Assembly (NCBI RefSeq): GCF_029891735.1
Contig: NZ_JANQDH010000033.1
Coordinates: 1 to 64,000, forward strand
DNA from: Chrysosporum bergii ANA360D
GTDB taxonomy: Bacteria; Cyanobacteriota; Cyanobacteriia; Cyanobacteriales; Nostocaceae
Length of the DNA: 64,000 nt
Direction: 5' to 3'
Shown here: positions 15,452-24,428 of the stretch, piece by piece
Layout of the letters: each line of letters opens with the position of its first letter
Numbering within the stretch: the first letter of the stretch is position 1
Notes under the pieces: generated by a model
Seen by the model: the letters and a program-made list of their open reading frames with translations, nothing else
The model's database searches: none
Told to the model about the DNA's origin: nothing
Position numbers and translations under genes: made by a program

Positions 15452-17449
15452 TTAAAACCTCTGCCCTATGCCTAAATGTACTTTGCTTTCTCCTTGGTCA
15501 TTAATGCCATAATCTGCCCGAATTAAGCCCACAGGTGACTCTATACGTACCCCAGCACCATAACCAAAACCCTGACCAGGTTTACCCCGTACCCCCGCCG
15601 GATCTCCTGTGACAGTACTACCAGAGCCTAAGTCTGAGGCAAAGTCGGCAAATACTACACCCCCCAACACTGGCACAATGGGGAAGCGGTATTCCGCGCT
15701 GGCTAAGACATAACTGCGACCACTACCCACTGCTCCGTTATCATAACCCCGCACTGAGTCAGGACCTCCCAAGTTAAAACTTTCATAAGGTGCTAAATCA
15801 CCAATTACTGTCCCTGCTTGAAAATTCATCGCAAAAACTTGGGGTTGTTGATTATTAGTATTAAATAACTCCACAGGGACATAATAGCTGTAGTTAGCCT
15901 TCAGGCGGTTCATGGCAATATGACCTTGACCAAGGGGTACAGATTGTTCAGCACTCAAACTAAGTACAGAACCCTGGGTAGGATTAAAAACATTATCTCG
16001 TTTATCTTGGGAAGCCGTCAAGGATACTGTAGCTAGCTCATCAACACCAGTACCACTAGCAGAAAGGGAATTGCCCAGTCGGTCTGTTGGGTTAATATTA
16101 CCTTGACCATCACGAATTGTAGTGCGAGTGTAGTTAAATCCTAAAGTAGTATTCCAATTATCTAGGGGTTGCTGTAAGCTGATTCCTGCGCCAATTTGAC
16201 CCTCCCGCACCTTGTCGCCATTAGGTAGGGTAATTTTGTCATCAAAGGTTGCGGAGAGTTCCCGACGGCGAAAAGCATTGATTGTGTAGCCTATGCCATC
16301 GGGTTGACTAGGACGATAAGGACTAGTAAATTTACCATCAAACTGCAAATCATTATGACTTACACCCACATTTACTGCTAACCGATCATTCACACCACCA
16401 ATATTTTGATCTTGATAGCTTAATGTTCCTAACAATCCCAAATCAGCATTGTAGCTACCACCTACATTAATGGCACGCGCTCCCAATTCCTTTACTTCGT
16501 AAACTAAATTAATTTGGTTAGCATCTCCTTCTAAGGCAACATTAACACTTTCAAATAAGCCCGTTTGATATAACTTCTGCACATCTTGGCGCAGAGTTTT
16601 TTCCTCAAGAATTTGCCCGGATTTGAGTTGTAATTGCTGACGGAGAAACTCTGGCTGGGTGCGTCCTTTCACTGCTTGTCCTTGGCCATCAATGGTTTGA
16701 CCATCTTCATTGATGAAGCGAAATTTAATCTCACCCACTAACCCCTCAGCCACATTCACTCTCAGAATACCTTGGCGGTTGGGTTTGATGGATAGCACGC
16801 TGCCTAGTTGATAACCATTATCAGCATACCACTGATTAATTTTTTCTACAGCTTGTTTGAGTTGATCTGGGCTGATGGGTTGACCGATTTGTGATTGGAA
16901 CTGGTCTTGAGCTACTTGATAGGTGAGTACTTTGGCTCCAACAAGTTGCAGCGATCGCACTATCACTGGTTCTACATAATACACTACATCTAACCCATTG
17001 CCACTGCTGCTGCTATCCACCCTAGCACTGGCAAATAAACCCGTGTCTAAAATAGCGGCTATATCCCTTTGTAGCTGATTTTTACTGGTTTCCCTACCGG
17101 TTTGAGTTTTCATCACCCGGCGGACAATCTGCTGTAATTCCTGACTAGCTCCCACTATTTGCACCTTCGTAGCAGTGACCACCAAATTATTATCAGTGCT
17201 AGAAGATATGGTTTTTATTGGTATACTTGCTTGCCCCACTACAGAACGGGGAGAAAATTGTTCCAAAGCCATAATTTCTGGGGCTGCTATAGCCTCCATT
17301 CTGGTAGGTGTTTCTTCAACAACTGGGACTATAAAATTTCCCCCTGGTTGCTCCTGATAACTAGTGGTGGATGTAGCCGTTGCTGGTTGTGTAAGATTGC
17401 TAGTTGCCAAAGTAGCTAAAGTAAGAATTGCAGTAGAAGGAAGGCGCAT
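15452..17449 (-). CDS. Omp85/BamA-type outer membrane protein with POTRA domains
   Basis: A 665-residue outer-membrane assembly or translocation protein. A signal peptide (STAILTLATLATSNLTQPATA) leads to a linker, then three POTRA-like domains (about residues 90-330; e.g. RSLQLVGAKVLTYQVAQDQF and INQWYADNGYQLGSVLSIKP). The C-terminal β-barrel contains NLGGPDSVRGYDNGAVGSGR, the conserved VRGY motif of loop 6. It ends VHLGIGQRF with the terminal Phe used for barrel insertion. The family includes BamA, TamA and chloroplast Toc75/OEP80. Which paralogue this is cannot be decided by eye. It may be transcribed independently of the kinase downstream (96 bp gap). Confidence 0.93.
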   Translation of the reverse strand: MRLPSTAILTLATLATSNLTQPATATSTTSYQEQPGGNFIVPVVEETPTRMEAIAAPEIMALEQFSPRSVVGQASIPIKTISSSTDNNLVVTATKVQIVGASQELQQIVRRVMKTQTGRETSKNQLQRDIAAILDTGLFASARVDSSSSGNGLDVVYYVEPVIVRSLQLVGAKVLTYQVAQDQFQSQIGQPISPDQLKQAVEKINQWYADNGYQLGSVLSIKPNRQGILRVNVAEGLVGEIKFRFINEDGQTIDGQGQAVKGRTQPEFLRQQLQLKSGQILEEKTLRQDVQKLYQTGLFESVNVALEGDANQINLVYEVKELGARAINVGGSYNADLGLLGTLSYQDQNIGGVNDRLAVNVGVSHNDLQFDGKFTSPYRPSQPDGIGYTINAFRRRELSATFDDKITLPNGDKVREGQIGAGISLQQPLDNWNTTLGFNYTRTTIRDGQGNINPTDRLGNSLSASGTGVDELATVSLTASQDKRDNVFNPTQGSVLSLSAEQSVPLGQGHIAMNRLKANYSYYVPVELFNTNNQQPQVFAMNFQAGTVIGDLAPYESFNLGGPDSVRGYDNGAVGSGRSYVLASAEYRFPIVPVLGGVVFADFASDLGSGSTVTGDPAGVRGKPGQGFGYGAGVRIESPVGLIRADYGINDQGESKVHLGIGQRF

Positions 17450-17551
17450 AATAATATTTGGTTTCTAGTTAAACTTAATCTATCTAGTTGACGTAGACAG
17501 TTAATGTTTTGATTTTGTTTCTGATTTTTCCTCCCCAATACCAGTATTTGT

Positions 17552-18910
17552 ATGAGTAACACCGCCGCCTCCTCCCCTGAAATAACCCCTCCTTGGCAGT
17601 TGTTAGTTTTAAGCAATGGTCATGGTGAGGATCTGATTGCAGTGAGGATATTACAACAACTCCAGCAACAAGAAAACCCCCCAGATATTTTTGCATTACC
17701 CTTAGTGGGTGAAGGGCGCGCTTACCAACAGTTAAATATTCCCTGTATCGGTTCAGTACGCACCATGCCTTCTGGGGGGTTTATTTATATGGATGGACGG
17801 CAATTAGTCAGGGATGTGCGCGGGGGTTTGTTACAACTGACCCTCAATCAAATTCAAGCCCTTCGGCGCTGGGTAAGTAACCAAAAAAAATTAGGTAACA
17901 AACAAGCCATTTTAGCCGTAGGGGATATTGTTCCTTTATTATTCGCGGCTTTCAGTAATGCTAACTATGCCTTTGTGGGTACAGCTAAATCAGAATATTA
18001 CGTCCGGGATGAAGTGGGACTATTACCCAGAAAATCCCCAGGGGCGCGTTGGGAAAACTTTTCTGGTTCAATTTATCATCCTTGGGAACGTTGGTTAATG
18101 AGCCGTCGCCGTTGTCGGGCTGTTTTCCCTAGAGATACCTTGACCACACAAATATTAAAAAAGTGGCCAATTCCTGCTTTTGATTTGGGTAATCCCATGA
18201 TGGATGGTTTAGAACCCAAGTTTTTATTACCAGAATTTTATACCCCACAGTCCCAAGGGCAAGAAATACCCAGACCATTAGTGATAACTCTGTTACCTGG
18301 TTCCCGTGTCCCAGAAGCTTACGCCAACTGGGAAATCATTATGGCGGCTGTGTCTGCCTTGATAACTAGTTTATTAGAAGTACATCCCACTTTACACTCT
18401 TCTGGCAATGTAATATTTTTAGCTGCGATCGCCCCTGGTTTAGATGAAAATATTTTATCTCAAACTGTAAAATCCCAAGGTTGGGAAGCCAACCCCAATC
18501 AGCCCCCCATCCCCATTACTGATCCGCAAACTTTGATCTTTAAGCGCAGAAATAATTATATTTTGCTCACACAACAAGCCTATAATGAGTGTTTACATTG
18601 GGGAGATTTTGCCATTGCTATGGCAGGGACCGCAACAGAACAATTTATTGGTTTAGGAAAACCTGCCATTGCCATTCCCGGTCATGGTCCCCAATATAAC
18701 CCAGCTTTTGCCGAAGCTCAAAGCCGACTGTTAGGACAGTCCTTATTATTAGTAGACAATCCCGCACAAGTTCCCCAAGCGTTGCAGTCCCTATGGCAAA
18801 ATCCTGATACTTTACACATGATTGCTGAAAACGGAATCCGGCGCATGGGTAAACCAGGGGCAGCCCGCAGAATTGCTGATTGTCTAGTTGACATACTCAA
18901 CCACCATTAA
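17552..18910 (+). CDS. Lipid-A-disaccharide synthase-related protein
   Basis: A 452-residue GT-B-type protein of the cyanobacterial LpxB-like family: LLVLSNGHGEDLIAVRILQQL at residues 18-38, PLVGEGRAYQQLNIP, then VITLLPGSRVPEAYANW and MAGTATEQFIGLGKPAIAIP in the nucleotide-sugar half. The related LpxB makes the lipid A disaccharide. This branch is distinct in sequence and its substrate is not established. The start at ATG 17552 lies about 100 bp from the divergent Omp85 gene, so the two may share a regulatory region; both concern the outer membrane. Confidence 0.9.
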   Translation: MSNTAASSPEITPPWQLLVLSNGHGEDLIAVRILQQLQQQENPPDIFALPLVGEGRAYQQLNIPCIGSVRTMPSGGFIYMDGRQLVRDVRGGLLQLTLNQIQALRRWVSNQKKLGNKQAILAVGDIVPLLFAAFSNANYAFVGTAKSEYYVRDEVGLLPRKSPGARWENFSGSIYHPWERWLMSRRRCRAVFPRDTLTTQILKKWPIPAFDLGNPMMDGLEPKFLLPEFYTPQSQGQEIPRPLVITLLPGSRVPEAYANWEIIMAAVSALITSLLEVHPTLHSSGNVIFLAAIAPGLDENILSQTVKSQGWEANPNQPPIPITDPQTLIFKRRNNYILLTQQAYNECLHWGDFAIAMAGTATEQFIGLGKPAIAIPGHGPQYNPAFAEAQSRLLGQSLLLVDNPAQVPQALQSLWQNPDTLHMIAENGIRRMGKPGAARRIADCLVDILNHH

Positions 18911-18971
18911 GTACAAAGTTGATTTTTGACCCTTTACAGCAACCTGCTAGCTTCTCATCCCTTGGCAAATA

Positions 18972-19694
18972 CTATCCCACCAACCCAGAACGCAAAGCCC
19001 GCACTGCCGCTTGGGTACGGTCATCAGCACAGAGTTTATTTAAAATATTGCGAACATGAGTTTTCACAGTACCCACTGTAATGTACAGTTTCTCTGCAAT
19101 TTGTCCATTGCTGCATCCAGCCACAATCAACTCTAAAATTTCCAGTTCTCTTTGAGTCAGTGGATAGGTTTCTAATACCTGTTCATACTCTGTAGCCAGT
19201 GCTTCAATTTTCACTGTTTTATGTTTATCCGCAGGTTGGCTTTCTCCAGGGATACCCTGGCGCATTTTTTTGAGGACTACGTTGGCAATGGCTGGATCAA
19301 TCCAAGAGTTACCGTGATAGGTTGCTTGTATTGCCTCGGTTAATTTATTAATGCTGGTTTCTTTCATGTAGTAAGAGTCAGCACCTGCGGCAAAAGCTGC
19401 TAGTACAGCATCTTCTGTGTTATCCATAGTCAAAATCAGGATTTTAGTAGCAGTTTGCCCAGTTTCCACTTGGTAACGTCTAAACTTGCGGGTAAGTTCA
19501 ATACCATCCATATCTGGTAAGCCAATATCTACCACTGCTACATCTGGTTTAGCTGTTTCTAAAAGTTTCAGTCCTTGAGTACCATTGGCTGCTTCCCCAA
19601 TTACTCTCAAAGCGCTGTGAGATTGTAGGGCCGCTCTCAGTCCCATTCTGGTTAGATCATGATCTTCAATTAAAATAATGCTTATTTCACTCAT
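18972..19694 (-). CDS. LuxR/NarL-type response regulator
   Basis: A 240-residue regulator. The receiver has DHD at residues 11-13, Asp56 (VAVVDIGLPDMDGIEL), ILTMDN and Lys (YMKETSINKL). The C-terminal LuxR HTH is LTQRELEILELIVAGCSNGQ… GTVKTHVRNILNKLCADDRT. The ATG at 19694 (MSEISIILIEDHD) fits the domain better than one 27 bp upstream. Signalling genes follow across a long intergenic gap; a functional link is not proven. It is convergent with the LpxB-like gene. Confidence 0.92.
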   Translation of the reverse strand: MSEISIILIEDHDLTRMGLRAALQSHSALRVIGEAANGTQGLKLLETAKPDVAVVDIGLPDMDGIELTRKFRRYQVETGQTATKILILTMDNTEDAVLAAFAAGADSYYMKETSINKLTEAIQATYHGNSWIDPAIANVVLKKMRQGIPGESQPADKHKTVKIEALATEYEQVLETYPLTQRELEILELIVAGCSNGQIAEKLYITVGTVKTHVRNILNKLCADDRTQAAVRALRSGLVG

Positions 19695-20750
19695 TGTTAT
19701 ACTCGCTTTTGATAATTGCATTGTTAGAGTATGGACTTGTTAAATAGTTGATATGATTTTCCCAAACCAAAGATAGATGATCTTTGGACAATTTGGCATC
19801 TCTCCAGAGAAATAGTAAATGTGCGGTTGATTAGCTGATAGATTTGGTTAAAAATCTAGCTAAAGGTATATCGTCATTCCGTCAACAAACATAGAAGATT
19901 GAAACGAGTTCTAGTTTTTCTGCTCCGTCTCAGACACTAGGCAATATAATACACGTTTACTATAATATAGCAGACCATAGCAAATAATGCTCATGGTATT
20001 TCCCTGGTGTCTCAGATGAAATTTTTGGTCAGTTTTCTCACCCTCTAACTTGACCATTAGTCAGATAACACAGTGATTATGGTAGCCGCCGGCAAAAAAT
20101 ATGTGTAGGAAAACTAAAAATGATTATTTTTGTGGTTATTCTTGGCATCAGCTGTATTTTTAGCTCAATTTGCCTCCAGCCCACAAATGAGTAAAACTGG
20201 TTAGGCTTACGGTACACGATTTTGGTACGTAACTCTCACTAATGACTGAGGACGCGCGTTAGCTCGCTAATTTACAATTATTTTGAGGATTAACAAAGTA
20301 CTTGATGTGACTTTATGTCGATTTCCTCTCCTGAAGCAGTTAAGGAAAGTCAATGAGGCTGCTATCAAGACAGAATGGAGGCAAAAATTAATCTAGACAA
20401 TGGTTCGTTACACATCTGAGTAAGAGTATTCCCTAATGCCTATACAGGTTAAGGGATGGTGAGTGCTACCATTGCACCCTCGGTTTTACCTTTACGCATT
20501 TCTAAGTTAGTAGATTTTAGTAAGTTTTCTCAAACGGTATTATACTAAACTTCACAAGTTATCACATCCCTACAGGGTAATATGTGATCCTTAAGGATTT
20601 GAGTATGACCACAGTATAAAAAGTAAAACCTATCATGTATAAGGCAAAATGTGGTGAAAACTATATCTAAAATCACAATTATTTAGTGGGTGAGTTGGAA
20701 AATATAAATGCTATACATCAGCCTGTATTTGACAGCGAAAATAAAAACCA
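19695..20750. promoter_or_regulatory. Long divergent intergenic region (about 1.05 kb), no gene seen
   Basis: Lies between divergent signalling genes. It contains clustered AT-rich -10-like strings (AATATAATACACG and ACTATAATATAGC, about 19941-19970), the perfect 12-bp palindrome ATCCTTAAGGAT (20587-20598) and GTATAAAAAG near 20616. No tRNA-like structure and no ORF with coding character were found. An unrecognised small RNA remains possible. Confidence 0.45.
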
Positions 20751-22085
20751 ATGAAAGAAATGCTGAGAATTTTGGTTGTAGACGATGATGAATTAGATCG
20801 CATGGCAGTACGTCGGGCTTTGACTACGGCAGGTGTTTGTGTACAACTGTTTGAAGTTACTGATGGATCTGACGCACTGGCTGCTTTAAGAACCAATATT
20901 TATGATTGTGTTTTCCTCGGTTATCGTTTACAAGATCAAGACGGTTTGGCACTAATTCAAAAACTAAGTTCTGCGGAGGTCAAAGTTCCTTTAGTAGTCC
21001 TTATCCCCCAACAAGATGAACATATCGCTGTCGAGTTAATGAAAGCTGGTGCTACAGATTATCTTTCTAAGTCTAAGTTATGTTCAGAAACTTTAGCTAG
21101 GGTTTTACGCTATGCTGTCAGCATACACCGTGCTGAAATGCAGACAGCATTAGTCAATCAGCAACTCAGAGAAACTAATGAGCAGCTGCTGCGTAAGAAT
21201 CAAGAACTAGAAAAACAACAGAGACAAATTCAGTTACAAAATTTGAAGCTATTGGAAGCATCACGGCTAAAATCTCAATTTTTAGCTACTATGTCTCATG
21301 AACTACGAACTCCCATGAACGCCATTATTGGCTTTGCTCAAATCTTACTGCGCCCAAAGTTCGGTAAGCTGTCCCATGGGCAAAAAGACATGGTGGAGCG
21401 CATATTGAACAATGGCAAACAGTTACTGATGTTATTAAATGAAGTTCTTGATTTTTCTAAGTTAGAAGGAGGGCGATTACAGTTAAAGCCAGAATTATTT
21501 GATTTAACCAAAACTATCAATATGGTTGTTGGCGAAATGCGTTATTTAGCAGAAGCAAAAAAGTTGTCCTTGCAAGTTGATCTTAATATGCAGCATCCTC
21601 TGATATTCAATGATTCAGGGCGTGTCCGGCAGATTTTAATTAATTTATTATCCAATGCCATTAAATTCACTGAGTCTGGTTGTATTGAGATTAAAGTTAC
21701 AGAAATTTCTCCCAGCCAATTGGCTATCTCCGTTCGGGATACAGGAATTGGCATAGCCGCCAGGGATTTTCAACATATTTTTGAACCTTTTCGACAAGTG
21801 GATCAAAGTATTACTCGGAAATATCCTGGTACTGGGCTGGGTTTAGCCATCATAGATTTTTTGGTGCAAATGATGGGAGGAAAAATTGTTGTGGAAAGTC
21901 AGTTAGGAGTTGGTTCTATGTTTAGGATTGAAATGCCAAGACAACTATCTTTACCCAAGAAAATGGTTAGTTTACCGGGGTTAAATCTCCATGGAGAGGA
22001 TATTTTTTACTCCGTTCAGAACCCCGACCAATCCCCGCCTAAATCTTACAAAGCATCCATGGGTTTTCCCCATCTTAAGCTATAA
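20751..22085 (+). CDS. Receiver-histidine kinase hybrid with a degenerate receiver
   Basis: 444 residues: N-terminal receiver-like domain (about 5-125), coiled coil (about 130-170, NEQLLRKNQELEKQQRQIQ), HisKA with His183 (FLATMSHELRTPMNAI) and HATPase_c (N-box INLLSNAIKFTE, G1 RDTGIGIA, G2 GTGLGLAI). The kinase half looks complete. In the receiver the phospho-acceptor site reads DCVFLGYRLQDQDG, so Gly57 stands where Asp is expected. The usual Thr region reads LIPQQDE. The acidic DDD (11-13) and Lys107 remain. It probably cannot be phosphorylated at that site. The second hybrid starts 27 bp downstream, suggesting an operon. Confidence 0.93.
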   Translation: MKEMLRILVVDDDELDRMAVRRALTTAGVCVQLFEVTDGSDALAALRTNIYDCVFLGYRLQDQDGLALIQKLSSAEVKVPLVVLIPQQDEHIAVELMKAGATDYLSKSKLCSETLARVLRYAVSIHRAEMQTALVNQQLRETNEQLLRKNQELEKQQRQIQLQNLKLLEASRLKSQFLATMSHELRTPMNAIIGFAQILLRPKFGKLSHGQKDMVERILNNGKQLLMLLNEVLDFSKLEGGRLQLKPELFDLTKTINMVVGEMRYLAEAKKLSLQVDLNMQHPLIFNDSGRVRQILINLLSNAIKFTESGCIEIKVTEISPSQLAISVRDTGIGIAARDFQHIFEPFRQVDQSITRKYPGTGLGLAIIDFLVQMMGGKIVVESQLGVGSMFRIEMPRQLSLPKKMVSLPGLNLHGEDIFYSVQNPDQSPPKSYKASMGFPHLKL

Positions 22086-22112
22086 GTTATGATTATAAAC
22101 CGTTGATAAACC

Positions 22113-23246
22113 ATGTCTGTTGTGGAAAAGCCGAAAATTGATCGTATTCTCGCCGTTGATGATACTCCAGATAATCTCATTTTGGTGCAGACGATTCTAG
22201 AAAGTGAGGGCTATGAGATTGATTTAGCAGCGGATGGTTTTACAGCCTTGGTCAAAATTGAACAATCCCCGCCTGATCTCATTTTACTAGATGTGATGAT
22301 GCCTGGAATGGATGGTTATGAAGTCACTCGGCGAACTCGCAACAATCCCAACCCGAATATTAGTTATATTCCCATTCTCCTGATTACTGCTTTTCATGAA
22401 TCCAGCGTGGTGGCGGGGTTGGATGCTGGTGCAGATGATTTTATTCGTAAACCATTTGATACAGATGAACTCTTAGCCAGAGTGCGATCGCTACTGCGCC
22501 TGAAACATAGTTTAGACGAACAAAAAAAAATGGCTCGTCAGCGTGAGGATTTTGTCTCGCGTTTAACTCATGATTTGCGGACTCCTTTAGTGGCTGCTGA
22601 CCGGATGCTGGGTTTGTTTCAACAGGAAACCTTCTGTCCAATTTCTCCGGAAATGAAACAAGCGATCGCGGTGATGATTCGCAGTAATCAAAACTTAATG
22701 CAGATGGTCAACACCCTATTAGAAGTCTATCGCTTGGAAGCAGGTAAAAAGACTTTCAACGATGAGGTCTGTAATCTACCGGAAATTATTGAAGAAGTCA
22801 GTAACGAACTCACTCCTCTGGCCAAGGAGAAAAACTTGGTTATCAAAATAGATACCAGTCAGTTAGACTTTCACAAGAAAAGCGCCGGTGTAGTAATGGG
22901 GGATTCCCTAGAATTACGACGTGTATTTAACAACTTAATTGGCAATGCCATCAAATTTACTGATACAGGAGGTATAGAAGTTTGTCTTGGGGAAAAATGC
23001 GCTGATTCTCAGGGTCAAGATTGCGTAGTTGTTCACGTGACAGATACGGGTTATGGCATTGCACCAGAAGATCAAGCCTTTGTTTTTGAACGGTTCCGCC
23101 AGGGTAGAAACAAACGATCTGGTAGTGGTTTAGGTCTGCACTTATCCAGGCGAATTGTGGAAGCACACGGTGGTACAATTACACTGTCCTCTGAAATCGG
23201 GCGGGGTAGTGTATTCACAGTCACCTTACCAAAACATAGTCATTAG
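22113..23246 (+). CDS. Receiver-histidine kinase hybrid (intact receiver)
   Basis: 377 residues. The receiver (about 10-128) has Asp17-18, phospho-acceptor Asp60 (LILLDVMMPGMDGYEV), ITA and Lys113 (IRKPFDTDEL). HisKA follows with His153 (FVSRLTHDLRTPLVAADRML), then HATPase_c with NNLIGNAIKFTDTG, VTDTGYGIAPED and GSGLGLHLSRRIVEAHGG. No membrane helix, so it is cytoplasmic. It is co-directional and 27 bp after the degenerate-receiver kinase, and convergent with a single-domain regulator. Phosphate flow among these products is plausible but not shown. Confidence 0.94.
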   Translation: MSVVEKPKIDRILAVDDTPDNLILVQTILESEGYEIDLAADGFTALVKIEQSPPDLILLDVMMPGMDGYEVTRRTRNNPNPNISYIPILLITAFHESSVVAGLDAGADDFIRKPFDTDELLARVRSLLRLKHSLDEQKKMARQREDFVSRLTHDLRTPLVAADRMLGLFQQETFCPISPEMKQAIAVMIRSNQNLMQMVNTLLEVYRLEAGKKTFNDEVCNLPEIIEEVSNELTPLAKEKNLVIKIDTSQLDFHKKSAGVVMGDSLELRRVFNNLIGNAIKFTDTGGIEVCLGEKCADSQGQDCVVVHVTDTGYGIAPEDQAFVFERFRQGRNKRSGSGLGLHLSRRIVEAHGGTITLSSEIGRGSVFTVTLPKHSH

Positions 23247-23266
23247 TCCTGGGGCTTGGTTTGTAT

Positions 23267-23701
23267 TTAGCATTCTGCACTTTTAAGAGTCGGGGCAGAT
23301 TTGAACCTACCACCCAGCAGACGATAAATCACCGCCTCTAAATCCTCAATCATGTAAGGTTTACTGATGTAATCGTCAAATCCTGCCGAAAGGAGGCGTT
23401 CTCTATCTTCCCTAGTGGCTAAAGCGGTAACTGCGATAACTGGAATTTCGCAAGTTAGGGGTTCCTGTTTCAAATAATGGACAACATCAGTTCCGCTCAA
23501 ACCTGGTAAGAAAATATCTAACATAATCAGGTCTGGCTGATGCTCTTTTGCCACCAGCAAGGTAGTGGAACTCTCCGATTGACAAATGAATCTACAGCCC
23601 AGTGACTCAAGTGCATAACCAATCAGCAGTAGACTATCATCGTGATCTTCCACTACCAAGACTAAAGGCTGCTGAAAGTTTTGCTGCTTTTCATCACTCA
23701 T
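23267..23701 (-). CDS. Single-domain response regulator
   Basis: 144 residues with one CheY-like receiver: VVEDHDDS (acidic cluster about residues 18-21), Asp62 (LIMLDIFLPGLSGTD), VTALATRED and the Lys of YISKPYMIEDLEAV. No output domain; the short C-terminal tail (GGRFKSAPTLKSAEC) is unstructured. The start at 23701 (MSDEKQQNF) is chosen over 23722. The gene is convergent with the upstream hybrid kinase with only 20 bp between stops, so their transcripts may overlap. Likely a phosphorelay partner; inferred only from context. Confidence 0.9.
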   Translation of the reverse strand: MSDEKQQNFQQPLVLVVEDHDDSLLLIGYALESLGCRFICQSESSTTLLVAKEHQPDLIMLDIFLPGLSGTDVVHYLKQEPLTCEIPVIAVTALATREDRERLLSAGFDDYISKPYMIEDLEAVIYRLLGGRFKSAPTLKSAEC

Positions 23702-24428
23702 GAATGAATGTGCCAGATACATCTGTTCTCCAGAAGATTAAATGAGGAATAATCGCCGAAACATCCTGTGAGGATAGAATCGAGCTTATCCAGGATTAGC
23801 TCAAGTTTAGTTTTGCTTTTACCTTATTGATGATTTTCACCCATGGAAAAACGTAAGGAAAAGAAGCCTTAAAACTATAGGTTGAGCGAGTACTTCTTGA
23901 TTATACGCAAAATTACAGAATATTTTTCGCCGAATTTATAATAACTCGATGGAAAAATTATAATTCACTCTAGTATACCTAAGACTACTAATGTCCTTAG
24001 AGTCGAGGAGACAGAATCATCAGGCTTAAGTCATTACTAAACCTTAACCTCTAGTTTAACTTATCTTCACCTCTGCCCCTGGCAACTTGAAAAAAAACTC
24101 ACAGCATAATCTCTCAACCTTGAGCAGAGATGCAGATATTTAGTTGGTGAATAAAACCATTTTTTCCTTATTTACCAAATATTCTGGGTTGGGATCGCCT
24201 AATTTAATTTCAGCTAATAAAACTCCCATCCATCCCTGTTTAACTTAACTATTATAGATTTTTTAGCATCTATCCACAGGTATGGCTGGGTAAACGTAGT
24301 TGACTATCGGAGAATACAAATGTAATATAAAAAACGTCAACTCCTGGAAAAACTAACTTAATGCGCCCTTGCATCAGCCTAACATTTAGGATATTAAACT
24401 CAGTTCTATCCCTCGATAATTTAACAAT
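23702..24428. other. 727-bp divergent intergenic region, no gene seen
   Basis: AT-rich sequence between the divergent single-domain regulator and the AAA ATPase gene. Candidate promoter-like strings exist (e.g. TTTATAATAACTCG near 23936), but nothing is distinctive. No coding frame or structured RNA was recognised. Confidence 0.35.

Noticed and set aside
19695-20750. Search for Yfr1 or other known cyanobacterial small RNAs
   Set aside because: No conserved Yfr1 core motif or other recognisable RNA signature seen; nothing can be claimed.
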